Assembly: GCF_000959445.1 (NCBI RefSeq)
Contig: NZ_CP009631.1
Coordinates: forward strand, 3,162,001 to 3,226,000
Direction of reading: 5' to 3'
DNA length: 64,000 nt
From: Burkholderia vietnamiensis LMG 10929
GTDB taxonomy: Bacteria; Pseudomonadota; Gammaproteobacteria; Burkholderiales; Burkholderiaceae
A program made the position numbers and the translations under genes. Below the pieces are notes generated by a model that was not told where the DNA came from, did not search any database, and saw only the letters and a program-made list of their open reading frames with translations. How positions within the stretch are numbered: the first letter of the stretch is position 1; the number at the start of each line of letters is the position of its first letter. Shown here piece by piece: positions 8,909 through 19,159 of this stretch.

Positions 8909-10204
8909 TCAGGCCGCCTTGTACTGGTTGCGCGCCTCCGGCGTGCGGTACAGCACGAGCGTCGCGATCAGCCCGCAAATCGCCGCGACGCTCAACCACA
9001 GGCCCGGCGCGGCCTTGTTGCCGGTCTCGTGGATCAGCAGCGTCGAGATCGCCGGCGTGAAGCCGCCGATCGTCGTCGCGAGGCTGTATGCGAGCGAGAA
9101 GCCGGCGGTACGCACGTCGGCCGGCATCACTTCGGTGAGCGCGACGACCATCGCGCCGTTGTACGAGCCGTACAGGAACGACAGCCACAGCTCGACCGCG
9201 AGCAGCCGCAGGAACGACGGTTCCCCCACGAGCCACTGCACGGCCGGATAGGCCGACAGCAGCGTGAGCAGCGTGAACGCGATCAGCACCGGGCGGCGGC
9301 CGATGCGGTCCGACAGCGCGCCCGACAACGGCAGCCATACGAGATTGGACAGGCCGACGCACACGGTCACGACGAGCGCATCGAACGACGACAGGTGCAG
9401 CACTTCCTTGCCGAAGGTCGGCGTGTACGCGGTGATCATGTAGAACGACACCGTCGTCATGATCACCATCCCCATCCCGGCGATCACGATGCCCCAGTTC
9501 TCGAGCATCGAGCGCATGATCTCGCCCATCGTCGGACGATGATGCTTGGCGAGGAATTCGTCGGTTTCCTTCAGCGAGCGCCGGATCAGGAACAGGAACG
9601 GCACGATCAGGCAGCCGATCAGAAACGGAATACGCCAGCCCCATGCCGTCATCTGGTCGGCGGGCAGCATGCGGTTCAGCAGCACGCCGACGAACGCGGC
9701 GAACACGACCGCCACCTGCTGGCTGCCCGATTGCCACGACGTATAGAAGCCCTTGTGCCCCTTCGTCGCGATCTCCGACAGATAGACCGACACGCCGCCG
9801 AGCTCGACGCCCGCCGAAAAACCCTGCAGCAACCGGCCGAGCAGCACGAGCGCCGGCGCGAGCACGCCGATCGTCGCGTAGCCGGGGACCGCGGCCACCG
9901 TCAGCGTGCCGAGCGCCATCAGCCCCAGCGTCAGGATCAGCCCCTTGCGGCGGCCGTGATGGTCGATATATGCGCCGAGCACGATCGCGCCGACGGGCCG
10001 CATCAGAAAGCCCGCGCCGAACACCGACAGCGACAGCATCAGCGATGCGAACGCGTTGCCGCTCGGGAAGTACGTTTTGGCGATGGCCGACGCGTAATAG
10101 CCGTAGACCATGAAGTCGTACATTTCGAGGAAGTTGCCGCTGACGACACGGAATACGGTGCGGACCTTCGATTCCGTCGCGACGGCAGGCGTGGTGGTGG
10201 ACAT
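8909..10204 (-). CDS. MFS transporter, citrate/tricarballylate:proton symporter type
   Basis: 431 residues, the same length as enterobacterial CitA. Twelve hydrophobic segments are visible. The first helix block [19 protein letters not shown] is the metabolite:H+ symporter signature, and the loop 2-3 motif appears as [12 protein letters not shown]. It is probably inner-membrane uptake of citrate or a related tricarboxylate; proline/betaine or other dicarboxylate carriers of the same family are alternatives. The ATG at 10204 (MSTTTPAV) was chosen over an upstream extension. It has its own unit and is divergent from the gene at 10540. Confidence 0.82.
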   Translation of the reverse strand: MSTTTPAVATESKVRTVFRVVSGNFLEMYDFMVYGYYASAIAKTYFPSGNAFASLMLSLSVFGAGFLMRPVGAIVLGAYIDHHGRRKGLILTLGLMALGTLTVAAVPGYATIGVLAPALVLLGRLLQGFSAGVELGGVSVYLSEIATKGHKGFYTSWQSGSQQVAVVFAAFVGVLLNRMLPADQMTAWGWRIPFLIGCLIVPFLFLIRRSLKETDEFLAKHHRPTMGEIMRSMLENWGIVIAGMGMVIMTTVSFYMITAYTPTFGKEVLHLSSFDALVVTVCVGLSNLVWLPLSGALSDRIGRRPVLIAFTLLTLLSAYPAVQWLVGEPSFLRLLAVELWLSFLYGSYNGAMVVALTEVMPADVRTAGFSLAYSLATTIGGFTPAISTLLIHETGNKAAPGLWLSVAAICGLIATLVLYRTPEARNQYKAA

Positions 10205-10539
10205 GTTTTTCTCTCGACTCGAATGGGGCGGCGTTCGCGCCGTGGCGATGCAGCGATGTGGCAAGGCCGCGATGGGCGACGCACCGGCCCGGCGCGCACG
10301 GACGTCGCCGGCGTGGTCTGAAAATAATGCCATGCGAAGCCGACAATTGCCTTGTGCCCGCGGTGCCGGCCGTGCGGCATGCGTCGCTGCGTACGGGTCG
10401 TACCAGACGGGGCGGTCGGCACGCCAAAATCAGATCGGTCTGATCGACCGATCGCGATCGGCTCACCACAATGTCAGAATTTGCGCGGCGATCCGCGCCG
10501 GGTCCGGCGCGGTGGTCGCTTCGCACTGCGTATCCGTCC
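10205..10539. other. 335-bp divergent intergenic region with inverted repeat
   Basis: Upstream region shared by the MFS gene (minus) and the hypothetical membrane protein (plus). It contains GATCGGTC (10433-10440), a 5-nt spacer, then GACCGATC (10446-10453), directly followed by the palindrome CCGATCGCGATCGG (10448-10461). No gene is supported in it. Confidence 0.6.
10433..10461. promoter_or_regulatory. Operator-like inverted repeats
   Basis: A perfect 8-bp inverted repeat with 5-bp spacing overlaps a 14-bp palindrome, about 230 bp before the MFS start and 80-105 bp before the 10540 ORF. Symmetry and position suggest a transcription factor site; no regulator gene is adjacent, so the ligand is unknown. 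Many GATC/CGATCG words occur by chance in this genome type, so this is tentative. Confidence 0.35.
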
Positions 10540-11460
10540 ATGATCCAGCCGCCCGCCGTTCCCGTCGAAGGCAAACTCGCCCTCCCCCGCGTCGCGCCGC
10601 TCGGCGGCGTGCCGTCGTTCGGCCGCGAATGGACGTTCCGTCCCGCGTCCGGCGCCGGACGCCGCACGCGCTGCGTCGCCACGCTGACGACCTCATGCGT
10701 CGACATCGACGCGCCGCATCGCGCGTGCCGCTGGCTACCGCTGACCGTTGAGCCGCCGTCTGTCGCTCCCACCGCCGATCGGTCCATCGTTCGTCCTGCC
10801 GGACGCCCGCGCGATCGGCGGGCGTTACACGCCGCGTGCTGGAGCATCGGCGCGCTCGGCATCATCGGCGCGTTGATCGCCACGCATGAACCGTTCCCGC
10901 GTTTCGCGCCGGAGCCCGCACGTGAGCACGCCGCCGTCATGCAGCCCCACGCCGCGCCAGCGGCGGCTGCCGTGCGCGTCGCGACGACCGAGCCGATCGC
11001 GCCGAATGCCTCGGTCGTCGTCCCGGCTCATCCGCGCGCCGCAGCGCAGCCCGTGCCGACATCATCGGAAGCAGCGCGCCGCGCGCGCGCCGCGGCCACC
11101 GCGCCCGCACCATCGCCGCTCGCGTCGGTCGCGGCAGCGGACACGCCGCCGCATCGATCGAACATCGTGCGCACGCTATCTGCGCCACGCTACGCGTCGG
11201 CCACTACGCGACCTGCGGCCACATGGCCGATCACAGGCCACACGTCGCAGACGGCATCGCTCGACCACCCGCACCGCTTGCCCCATCCCGACGCATCGCA
11301 CGATGCAGCCGACGATCTGCTCACGCTGATCGCGCTGGCCGATGCGTTGCAGGCGGAACTCCCCGCGCGTCGGGCCACGATGCCCGCCACCGGTTTCGAC
11401 TGGACCGCCCGGTTGTCGCACCGCCGCCTGACCGACGCACCCGACCGGTACACCCGCTGA
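10540..11460 (+). CDS. Hypothetical single-pass membrane protein, Ala/Pro-rich
   Basis: 306 residues if started at the ATG at 10540; an in-frame ATG at 10471 would add 23 residues. Neither has a convincing ribosome site. One hydrophobic segment (ACWSIGALGIIGALIA, around residue 92-107) is followed by a long Ala/Pro/Arg-rich region and a short acidic-hydrophobic helix (ADDLLTLIALADALQAEL). This looks like a membrane anchor with an extended periplasmic part. Codon use after 10540 is strongly GC3-biased, which supports coding. No family is recognised. Confidence 0.5.
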   Translation: MIQPPAVPVEGKLALPRVAPLGGVPSFGREWTFRPASGAGRRTRCVATLTTSCVDIDAPHRACRWLPLTVEPPSVAPTADRSIVRPAGRPRDRRALHAACWSIGALGIIGALIATHEPFPRFAPEPAREHAAVMQPHAAPAAAAVRVATTEPIAPNASVVVPAHPRAAAQPVPTSSEAARRARAAATAPAPSPLASVAAADTPPHRSNIVRTLSAPRYASATTRPAATWPITGHTSQTASLDHPHRLPHPDASHDAADDLLTLIALADALQAELPARRATMPATGFDWTARLSHRRLTDAPDRYTR

Positions 11461-11473
11461 CTGACCCGCAAAC

Positions 11474-11508
11474 AAAAAAACCGGCGAAGCATGCTTCGCC
11501 GGGTTTCG
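11474..11508. terminator. Bidirectional terminator
   Basis: Perfect 22-bp palindrome CCGGCGAAGCATGCTTCGCCGG at 11481-11502, preceded by AAAAAAA and followed by GTTTC. It separates the plus-strand hypothetical gene from the convergent DUF2968 gene. Because there is no unpaired spacer the actual loop must open at GCATGC. Confidence 0.8.
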
Positions 11509-11539
11509 TTCGTACGTCGATCCACGGACCGGCGCGTCG

Positions 11540-12247
11540 TCACTTGTGCGCGGGCAACCCCGTCTCGGCCTGACGCTCGAGTTGCCGCACCTCCTCCTGC
11601 AGATCGCGCAACTGCAACTGCGCCGCGCGCTTCTCCACCTGCAGCGCCTGCGCCTGTTCGCGTGCCGAGCGTTGCCGCTGCGCGACCTCTGCCTGCTGGC
11701 TGCGCGCGATGCTCAGATCGGCCTGCAGTTGCTGCGCGCGATTCGCCTGCAGTGCGATCACGCGTTCGAGGAACGCCTTCTGCGCCTGCAGTTCGGTGCG
11801 GCGCAGTTCGACGTCCGCGAGCTGCACCGTCTGCTGGACGAAGTTCTCGTACACCATCTGCGCGCGGCTCTTGTCCTGCGACTTGATCACGCGCCACAGC
11901 TGCTTGTCCTGAAACAGCGCGACGTAGTAGGTCATCTCGCGCGAATCGAACATCAGGCTCGCGCCATAGCTGCCGTTGTAGGTCGTGCGCATCTCGACCA
12001 TTCGCCCGTCGTGCAGCAATTGCGTGAGTTCGGCGACGTTGCCTTGCGCGATCGCATCGGCCGCCGCCGTGGGCGACGTGGCCGGTCCGGCGGAGGCCGC
12101 GTCGCCGCTCAGGCTCGTCACCGCCGGGCGCGTGCCGGCGACGGGCGCGCTCGCATCGTCGGACCACGCCGCACCGGCGTACGCGCAAGCGGCGATTGCA
12201 ACGACCCACGTGGCGCAACGCGCAGGGGAAAAATCTCGAGAGGCCAA
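11540..12247 (-). CDS. DUF2968 family secreted protein with coiled coil
   Basis: 235 residues. The N-terminus is a signal peptide (hydrophobic WVVAIAACAYAGAAWS). The middle has a globular part (MVEMRTTYNGSYGASLMFD, YYVALFQDKQLWRVIK), followed by a long charged coiled coil to the end (residues ~120-225, heptad-like Q/R/L/E). I chose a TTG start at 12247 because GGAG lies 7 bp upstream and no ATG or GTG gives a signal peptide of normal length. Function unknown; probably periplasmic or envelope-associated. Confidence 0.75.
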   Translation of the reverse strand: MASRDFSPARCATWVVAIAACAYAGAAWSDDASAPVAGTRPAVTSLSGDAASAGPATSPTAAADAIAQGNVAELTQLLHDGRMVEMRTTYNGSYGASLMFDSREMTYYVALFQDKQLWRVIKSQDKSRAQMVYENFVQQTVQLADVELRRTELQAQKAFLERVIALQANRAQQLQADLSIARSQQAEVAQRQRSAREQAQALQVEKRAAQLQLRDLQEEVRQLERQAETGLPAHK

Positions 12248-12360
12248 CGTCAGACTCCGGCGAACGAATCGGGACTCGCGATTATCGTGCAAAACCGGAC
12301 GGCCGCATCTCGAATTGATCGTCCCGCGGCCGGCTTGCTGCCGGCCATCCCGACGCGGGC

Positions 12361-13560
12361 TTACAGGCGGGTATCGCGTGCGGCGCGCAGGAACGCGTCG
12401 AGCAGCGGCGTGCAGTCGAGCAGCTCGGCGCCGCCCGCGCGATGAAACTCCGGATGCCACTGCACGCCGACGACGAACGGCGCGCGGCGATAGCGGATGC
12501 CCTCGATGATGCCGTCGCCGGCCGACACGGCCTCGATGCTCAGGTCGCGGCCGAGATCGCGGATCGCCTGATGGTGGATCGAATTGACGATCGCCTCGCT
12601 GCGCCCGGGAAACATGCTCGCGAGCGTCGACGAATCGGGAAAGCGGATCGCGTGCCGATGCTGGTCGTAATGCTCGCTCACGTGCGCGTTCGCGGTCGGC
12701 ACGTCGCTGGCGATGTCCTGATACAGCGACCCGCCGAACGCCACGTTGATCAGCTGGCAGCCGCGGCATACGCCGAGCACCGGCTTGCCGGACTCGACGA
12801 ACTCGTGGAACAGCTCGAGCTCGTACATGTCGCGCACGCGGTCGCCCGGCCATTCGGGGCGCGCATCGGACGCCGCGTAGGTTTGCGGCGACACGTCGGC
12901 GCCGCCTTGCAGCAGCAGGCCGTCGAGATGCTTCGCGTAGTCGCGCAGGCGGATGTTGCTCGGGTGCAGCATGCCCTGATGCCCGACGGTCGGAATCATG
13001 AACACCAGCACGTCGCGCGACATCACCCAATGCGCGATCGATTCCTCGAGATACTGCAGCGTCTTGCCGCGCAGCCCCTTGGCGCCCGGCTCGGGATGGA
13101 AGATCCGCGCAGACACGCCGATGCGCAGCGTGCGCTGCGTGATGCGCTGGCCGGCGCGGTCGAACAGCCGGCGCGCGCGCGCCGCGATGATCCGGCCGAC
13201 CACCGACCACGGCGTGTCGCTTTGTTTCAGGTACGCGGGCGGCGCATTCTGCGCGTTCTGCGCGCTCGCGGGCGGCGGCCGCGGCGTGTCGAAATCCGGC
13301 TGCGCGCCGAAACCGGGCGGCGCCGCGCCGGGCTTCGGCGGCGCCGCTTCGCCAGCGGTGCCCGGCGTGCCGGCGGCACCCGGCTCAGACGCAGCCGTCA
13401 CGGGCGAGGCGCCGTCGTCGGCCACGTCGTGGGCGGCAGCGGCCTGGGCAGCGGGAGCGGCGGGAACATCGGCTGCTCGCGGCGGCTCGGAACGGCGGGA
13501 ATCGGGGGAAGCGGAAAAGGTGCCGGGCAGACCGGCCGGGGAAGGCGTGGTTTCGCTCAT
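12361..13560 (-). CDS. Class I glutamine amidotransferase, peptidase C26 (PuuD-like) with long N-terminal extension
   Basis: 399 residues. The catalytic domain starts near residue 145. The nucleophile is Cys265 in VLGVCRGCQLINVAFGG, and the His is in GVQWHPEFH near residue 371. It resembles gamma-glutamyl-gamma-aminobutyrate hydrolase, which cleaves gamma-glutamyl-GABA in putrescine breakdown. The first ~110 residues are Ala/Pro-rich and look disordered; PuuD itself is only about 254 residues. It is divergent from the GntR gene. The true substrate is not shown. Confidence 0.8.
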   Translation of the reverse strand: MSETTPSPAGLPGTFSASPDSRRSEPPRAADVPAAPAAQAAAAHDVADDGASPVTAASEPGAAGTPGTAGEAAPPKPGAAPPGFGAQPDFDTPRPPPASAQNAQNAPPAYLKQSDTPWSVVGRIIAARARRLFDRAGQRITQRTLRIGVSARIFHPEPGAKGLRGKTLQYLEESIAHWVMSRDVLVFMIPTVGHQGMLHPSNIRLRDYAKHLDGLLLQGGADVSPQTYAASDARPEWPGDRVRDMYELELFHEFVESGKPVLGVCRGCQLINVAFGGSLYQDIASDVPTANAHVSEHYDQHRHAIRFPDSSTLASMFPGRSEAIVNSIHHQAIRDLGRDLSIEAVSAGDGIIEGIRYRRAPFVVGVQWHPEFHRAGGAELLDCTPLLDAFLRAARDTRL

Positions 13561-13736
13561 GACGATGGTCTGGTACGTCGCTCGCGCGTATTGGATTGAC
13601 GAGGATTCATTATGCGTCAGCGTACGATCGCGCGGTAAACCAGCAACATCCTGTCGATACTGTTGCAAGTCGTCGCATTCCGCGCAGAACCCGCGAAGCG
13701 CCCGCCTTCGGCACGATCCCGGCACGGTGGACAGCA

Positions 13737-13748
13737 GTGATATATCAC
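13737..13748. promoter_or_regulatory. 12-bp palindrome GTGATATATCAC, possible GntR operator
   Basis: A perfect AT-centred palindrome in an otherwise GC-rich intergenic region between the amidotransferase (start 13560) and the GntR regulator (start 13829). The location 80 bp before a FadR-type regulator suggests autoregulation and control of the divergent gene. Which protein binds is inference. Confidence 0.45.
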
Positions 13749-13828
13749 AATACTATCCACCGATCGTCCTCGCCGTCGGCGGCCCGCGCGATGACCGCGT
13801 CCGGCCGGCCGATCAACGCCGCTCTCGC

Positions 13829-14509
13829 ATGAACACCGTACCCGATGCCGGCCGCGGCAGATCCGCGCCACCGGCTGCCAGCCTCGCCGAGCGCGCATAT
13901 GCGCTGATCCAGCGGGACATCGTCACGATGCGCCTGCCGCCCGGTGCCGCGCTGAACGAAGCCGAACTCGTCGCCCGCACCGGCATCGGCCGCACGCCCG
14001 TCCATCAGGCCGTGCACCGGCTGGTGCTCGAGGGGCTGCTGTCGGTAAGGCCGCGCAAGGGGCTGCTGGTGCAGCCGCTGTCGCTCGACGAAATCGTCGC
14101 GGTGGTCGACGTGCGGCGCATCAACGAAGCGCATTGCGTCGAACTCGCCGCCCGCCATGCGACGCCCGACGATCTCGCCTGCCTCGCCGCGCTGCTCGCC
14201 GACGGACAGGCGTGCGTCGACACGCACGACGTCGAACGGATGATGGAGCTCGACCGCGCGTTCCATCAGACGATCGCCGCCGCCGCGCGCAACAGCGTGC
14301 TCGCGGAAATCCTGCGCGCGCTGCACGAGCGCTCGCTGCGCTTCTGGTTCGTCACGCTGTCGCAGCCGCAGCATCTGTCGGCCGTCCAGCGCGAACACCG
14401 CGAACTGTTCGAGCGCCTGTCCGCGCGCGATGCCGCGGGCGCGCGTGCGGCCGTCGAGCACCACATCGATTCGTTTCGCGCCACGCTTGTCCAACATCTT
14501 CGTCCCTGA
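13829..14509 (+). CDS. GntR-family (FadR/FCD) transcriptional regulator
   Basis: 226 residues. The winged-helix DNA-binding domain covers residues ~15-80 (ELVARTGIGRTPVHQAVHRLVLEG is split by the recognition helix), and the FCD ligand domain ~90-220 with the metal-binding type residues D...H (MELDRAFHQTI) and HRELFERL. FCD regulators usually sense carboxylic acids. It sits 7 bp before the amidase start, so the two probably form one unit; the amidase substrate or product may be the effector. Confidence 0.88.
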   Translation: MNTVPDAGRGRSAPPAASLAERAYALIQRDIVTMRLPPGAALNEAELVARTGIGRTPVHQAVHRLVLEGLLSVRPRKGLLVQPLSLDEIVAVVDVRRINEAHCVELAARHATPDDLACLAALLADGQACVDTHDVERMMELDRAFHQTIAAAARNSVLAEILRALHERSLRFWFVTLSQPQHLSAVQREHRELFERLSARDAAGARAAVEHHIDSFRATLVQHLRP

Positions 14510-14516
14510 GCCGCCC

Positions 14517-15893
14517 ATGACCACCTTCACGCCGTTTCCCCCGCTCGCCCAGCTTGCCGACGATCTCGCCGCCGGCAGGACCACCAGCCGCGCGCTCGTC
14601 GACATCGCGCTCGAGCGGATCGCCGACCCGTCGGGCCAGGGCGCCGTCGTGTTCACCGAAGTCGATGCCGACCACGCGCGCACGGCCGCCGACGCGCACG
14701 ACCGGCTGCGCGCCGCGGGCACCGTGCTGTCGCCGCTCGCCGGCATCCCGGTGTCGGTGAAGGATCTGTTCGACGTCGCGGGCCAGGTGACCCGCGCCGG
14801 CTCGCGCGTGCTCGACGGCGCGCCGCCCGCGCAGGCCGATGCGGCCGCCGTCGCGCGGCTCAGGCGGGCCGGCGCGGTGCTGGTGGGCCGCACCAACATG
14901 AGCGAATTCGCGTTTTCCGGTCTCGGCCTGAACCCGCATTTCGGCACGCCGCGCTCGCCGTACCGCCGCGACGTGCCGGGCGACGCGCGGATCGCCGGCG
15001 GCTCGTCGTCCGGCGCGGCGGCCTCCGTGGCCGACGGGATGGCGGCCGTCGCGCTCGGCACCGACACCGGCGGGTCGATCCGCATCCCGGCCGCGCTGTG
15101 CGGGCTCACGGGCTTCAAGCCGACCGCGAACCGGATCCCGACCGGCGGCGCCGTGCCGCTGTCGACCACGCTCGACTCGTTCGGCCCGATCGGGCTCACG
15201 GTGGCCTGCTGCGCGCTCGTCGACCGGGTGCTGGCCGGCCTCGAGCCGCATGTGCCGGCCGCGCGTCCGCTCGAAGGCATGCGGCTCGGCGTGCTGACGA
15301 ACTATGTGACCGACGGCGTCGACGCCGACGTCGCCGCGGCGCTCGACGCGTCGCTCAAGCATCTCGAAGCGGCCGGCGCGATCGTCTCGGACGTGCGCTT
15401 TCGGGCGCTGGACACGCTGCCCGACGTCAACCGGTTCGGCTTCTCGCCGATCGAGGCATACGCCTGGCACCGCCCGCTGCTCGCGCAGCACCGCGACCGG
15501 TACGACCCGCGCGTGCTCGCGCGCATCCTGAAGGGCGAGCCGGCGAGCGCGGCCGACTATCTCGACCTGCTCGCCGCGCGCGCCGCGATGCTCGACGAAG
15601 CGGCGCGCACCGTGTGGTCGCGCTTCGACGCGCTCGTCGCGCCGACGGTGCCGATCGTGCCGCCGCGCATCGCCGACCTCGAGGCCGACGACGCCGCGTT
15701 CGCGCACACCAACGCACTGGTCCTGCGCAACCCCGCCGCGTTCAACTTCCTCGATGCGTGCGCGCTGTCGCTGCCGTGCCAGCCGCGCGGCGCGGCGCCG
15801 GTCGGGCTGATGCTCGCGGCCGCGCCGCACCGCGACGATGCGCTGCTCGCGATCGGCCAGGCCGTCGAGGCCGTGCTGAACACGATCCGGTGA
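14517..15893 (+). CDS. Amidase (amidase signature family)
   Basis: 458 residues. Ser-cisSer-Lys hydrolase of the GatA/AtzF class. Catalytic Lys is in SVKDLFD (about residue 82), the cis-Ser in TDTGGSIR and the Gly/Ser-rich AGGSSSGAAA near 160-166. Start ATG at 14517, 7 bp after the regulator's stop. It is not gatA, since no gatB/gatC is near and the length is shorter. It probably hydrolyses a small amide under control of the preceding GntR protein; the substrate is unknown. Confidence 0.87.
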   Translation: MTTFTPFPPLAQLADDLAAGRTTSRALVDIALERIADPSGQGAVVFTEVDADHARTAADAHDRLRAAGTVLSPLAGIPVSVKDLFDVAGQVTRAGSRVLDGAPPAQADAAAVARLRRAGAVLVGRTNMSEFAFSGLGLNPHFGTPRSPYRRDVPGDARIAGGSSSGAAASVADGMAAVALGTDTGGSIRIPAALCGLTGFKPTANRIPTGGAVPLSTTLDSFGPIGLTVACCALVDRVLAGLEPHVPAARPLEGMRLGVLTNYVTDGVDADVAAALDASLKHLEAAGAIVSDVRFRALDTLPDVNRFGFSPIEAYAWHRPLLAQHRDRYDPRVLARILKGEPASAADYLDLLAARAAMLDEAARTVWSRFDALVAPTVPIVPPRIADLEADDAAFAHTNALVLRNPAAFNFLDACALSLPCQPRGAAPVGLMLAAAPHRDDALLAIGQAVEAVLNTIR

Positions 15894-15951
15894 GCGCGCA
15901 ACGGTCGTGACGGCGCACGCCGTGCCGGACCCAACGTCGGCGACGAGCCGC

Positions 15952-15989
15952 CGCGAACGATCTGTCAGTTTCGTGCCAGATCGTTCGCG
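15952..15989. promoter_or_regulatory. Perfect 13-bp inverted repeat overlapping the dsbB promoter
   Basis: Arms CGCGAACGATCTG (15952-15964) and CAGATCGTTCGCG (15977-15989) with a 12-nt spacer. A TAAAAT -10-like box follows at 15992-15997. There is no U-tract after the stem, so it is a poor intrinsic terminator for the amidase; an operator or an mRNA leader hairpin for dsbB is as likely. Confidence 0.55.
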
Positions 15990-16042
15990 CTAAAATCGCG
16001 CGATTGTTTATCGGACCGACCAACGACAGGAACCCCGCCGAC

Positions 16043-16555
16043 ATGAACGATTACACGCTCGCACTCCGCCGTGAACGCCGCCTGCTGATGCTGCTCGGCT
16101 GGGTGTGCATCGCGCTGCTGGCCGGCGCGCTCTATCTGCAGTACGTGAAGAACGAAGACCCGTGCCCGCTCTGCATCATCCAGCGCTACTTCTTCGCGGC
16201 GATCGGGATCTTCGCATTCCTTGCCGCAGGGATGCGCCACTGGCGCGGCATCTGGGTGCTCGAGCTGCTGATCGCGATCGCCGCGGCCGGCGGCGTCGGC
16301 ACCGCGGCCCGGCATCTGTCGATCCAGCTGAATCCGGGCTTCAGCTGCGGCTTCGACACGCTGCAGCCGATCGTCGACAGCCTGCCGCCCGCGCAATGGT
16401 TCCCCGGCATGTTCAAGGTCGCGGGCCTGTGCGAGACGGTCTACCCGCCGATCTTCGGCATCCTGCTGCCGGGCTGGGCGCTGATCGCGTTCGCGGTGAT
16501 GCTGATTGCCGCCGTGTCGAGCCTCTGGCGCCATCGCCGCAAACTCGCACGCTGA
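16043..16555 (+). CDS. dsbB: Disulfide bond formation protein B
   Basis: 170 residues, four-helix inner-membrane quinone reductase that reoxidises DsbA. The first periplasmic cysteine pair is Cys41/Cys44 (CPLC), and the second is Cys102 and Cys130. The quinone-site arginine follows in IIQRYFF. Length and hydrophobic pattern match the family. ATG at 16043; transcription probably starts from the TAAAAT box at 15992. It stands alone, not linked to dsbA. Confidence 0.95.
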   Translation: MNDYTLALRRERRLLMLLGWVCIALLAGALYLQYVKNEDPCPLCIIQRYFFAAIGIFAFLAAGMRHWRGIWVLELLIAIAAAGGVGTAARHLSIQLNPGFSCGFDTLQPIVDSLPPAQWFPGMFKVAGLCETVYPPIFGILLPGWALIAFAVMLIAAVSSLWRHRRKLAR

Positions 16556-17110
16556 AGCGACGCGGCCGAGCCGCACCGGCCGCGTCCATCGGGCGCGAGA
16601 CAGCCGGCGCGGCGCCGCTCCACCTGCGCGCTCGAACCCTCAACGCCTCCCGCGCCGATTCCCCGGCTCGCTCGCGCAACCCCTCTGCACGCGCGTTTCC
16701 GCCCGCGCCGCGCACCTCGGCGCCCTGCCCGTGCGCAGCCGGCCTATGATCGACATGATCGCCGTCTGATAGCCCGGATCACCGCGCCGCCATGTTGCCG
16801 GCGCGTCGCGGTGTTATCTTCCCGACTGGATGGCGATCTACGTGCGCGAGGCCAAGCGGTCACACCCCTGCGTAACGCGCGCCCGATCCGCAATGTCGAC
16901 TGGATTCATCATGACAACGCACACCATCCGCATCCGTCACCCTCATCGCGCCCGCACCTCGTGCGGCGTCGTTTCCACGCGCATTCGATGCTGCGCCGTC
17001 GACCGGCACCGGCCGTGCGACAGGCGCGCCCCGCTCTCGTCCGCACCGCTTGCCGCGCCGGTCGACACGCGCCGCGTGTCACGCCGTGTCGTCCCGAACG
17101 GAGCGTGCTG
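16556..17110. other. 555-bp region without a supported gene
   Basis: Between dsbB and xdhC. Short ORFs exist on both strands but have no ribosome site, no recognisable domain and mixed codon use. I see no remnant of xdhA or xdhB. No strong hairpin or promoter is obvious; a leader for xdhC could lie in its second half. Confidence 0.5.
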
Positions 17111-18115
17111 ATGGAAGCCTGGCTCGGCGATCTGCAGCAACTGCTCGCGCACGGCGAAGCAGTCGTGCTCGTGACGGTCGCGCACACCGACGGCTCCGCG
17201 CCGCGCGAAGCCGGCACCAAGATGCTCGTCACGCGCGACGGCGCGCGCCACACGATCGGCGGTGGACACCTCGAATGGAAAGCGATCGAACTCGCAAGGC
17301 AGTTGCTGAAGAACGGCGCGCACACCGCGCATGCGCGCCGGCTCGAGCGGCTCGCGCTCGGCCCGAGCCTCGGGCAGTGCTGCGGCGGTGCGGTCGTGCT
17401 CGCGTTCGAGCGGCTCGACGTCGGCGATCTCGGCTGGATCATGTCGCTCGCGAAGCGCGTCGCGGCCGGCGCGGCGACCGTGCGTAGCGTATCATTCGGC
17501 CCCTCGCCAGGTGCGCCGCTGCTGAGCGAGCCCGAGGCGGCCGGCGCCCGCGCCGATTGCCTGCTGTGGGAAACCGGCGGCGTGTCGCTGATGACCGAAA
17601 CGATCGCGCCGCATGCGTTCCCCGTCGTGCTGTTCGGCGCCGGCCCGATCGGCGCCGCGCTCGTCAAGGTGCTTGCGACGCTGCCGTGTCAGGTGCGCTG
17701 GATCGACGGGCCCGATGCGGCATTTCCGCCGGCCGCGACACTGGCCGGCATCGGCAATCTCGCGATCGACGCGCTGGCCAGCCCGGCCGACGCCGTCGAC
17801 GCCGCGCCGCCGCACGCGTACTTCATCGTCACGACGCACGACCACGCGCTCGATTTCGTGCTGGCCGAGCGCATCCTGCGACGCGCCGACTATGCGTACT
17901 TCGGGATGACCGGCTCGCGCACCAAGCGCGCGCAGTTCGATCATCGACTCGCGGCGATCGGCATCGATCCGGCCCAGCTCGCCCGGATGCACTGCCCGAT
18001 CGGCGTCGAAGGCATCGTCGACAAGGCGCCCGAAGTGATCGCGATCGCGGTGGCCGCGCAGTTGCTGCAGGCCGTCGACGCGAACGCGGCCGCGCACGCT
18101 TCCCCAACATTCTGA
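17111..18115 (+). CDS. xdhC: Xanthine dehydrogenase accessory protein
   Basis: 334 residues. XdhC binds molybdenum cofactor, helps its sulfuration and inserts it into xanthine dehydrogenase. The N-terminal XdhC domain contains TDGSAPREAGTKM and GGGHLEWKA and the Cys pair GQCCGG; the C-terminal Rossmann domain has LFGAGPIGAALV. A GTG two codons upstream (17105) is an alternative start. The catalytic xdhA/xdhB genes are not adjacent in this window. The deaminase gene follows 18 bp later, so it belongs to a purine-base catabolic cluster. Confidence 0.92.
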   Translation: MEAWLGDLQQLLAHGEAVVLVTVAHTDGSAPREAGTKMLVTRDGARHTIGGGHLEWKAIELARQLLKNGAHTAHARRLERLALGPSLGQCCGGAVVLAFERLDVGDLGWIMSLAKRVAAGAATVRSVSFGPSPGAPLLSEPEAAGARADCLLWETGGVSLMTETIAPHAFPVVLFGAGPIGAALVKVLATLPCQVRWIDGPDAAFPPAATLAGIGNLAIDALASPADAVDAAPPHAYFIVTTHDHALDFVLAERILRRADYAYFGMTGSRTKRAQFDHRLAAIGIDPAQLARMHCPIGVEGIVDKAPEVIAIAVAAQLLQAVDANAAAHASPTF

Positions 18116-19159
<1,044 letters not shown>

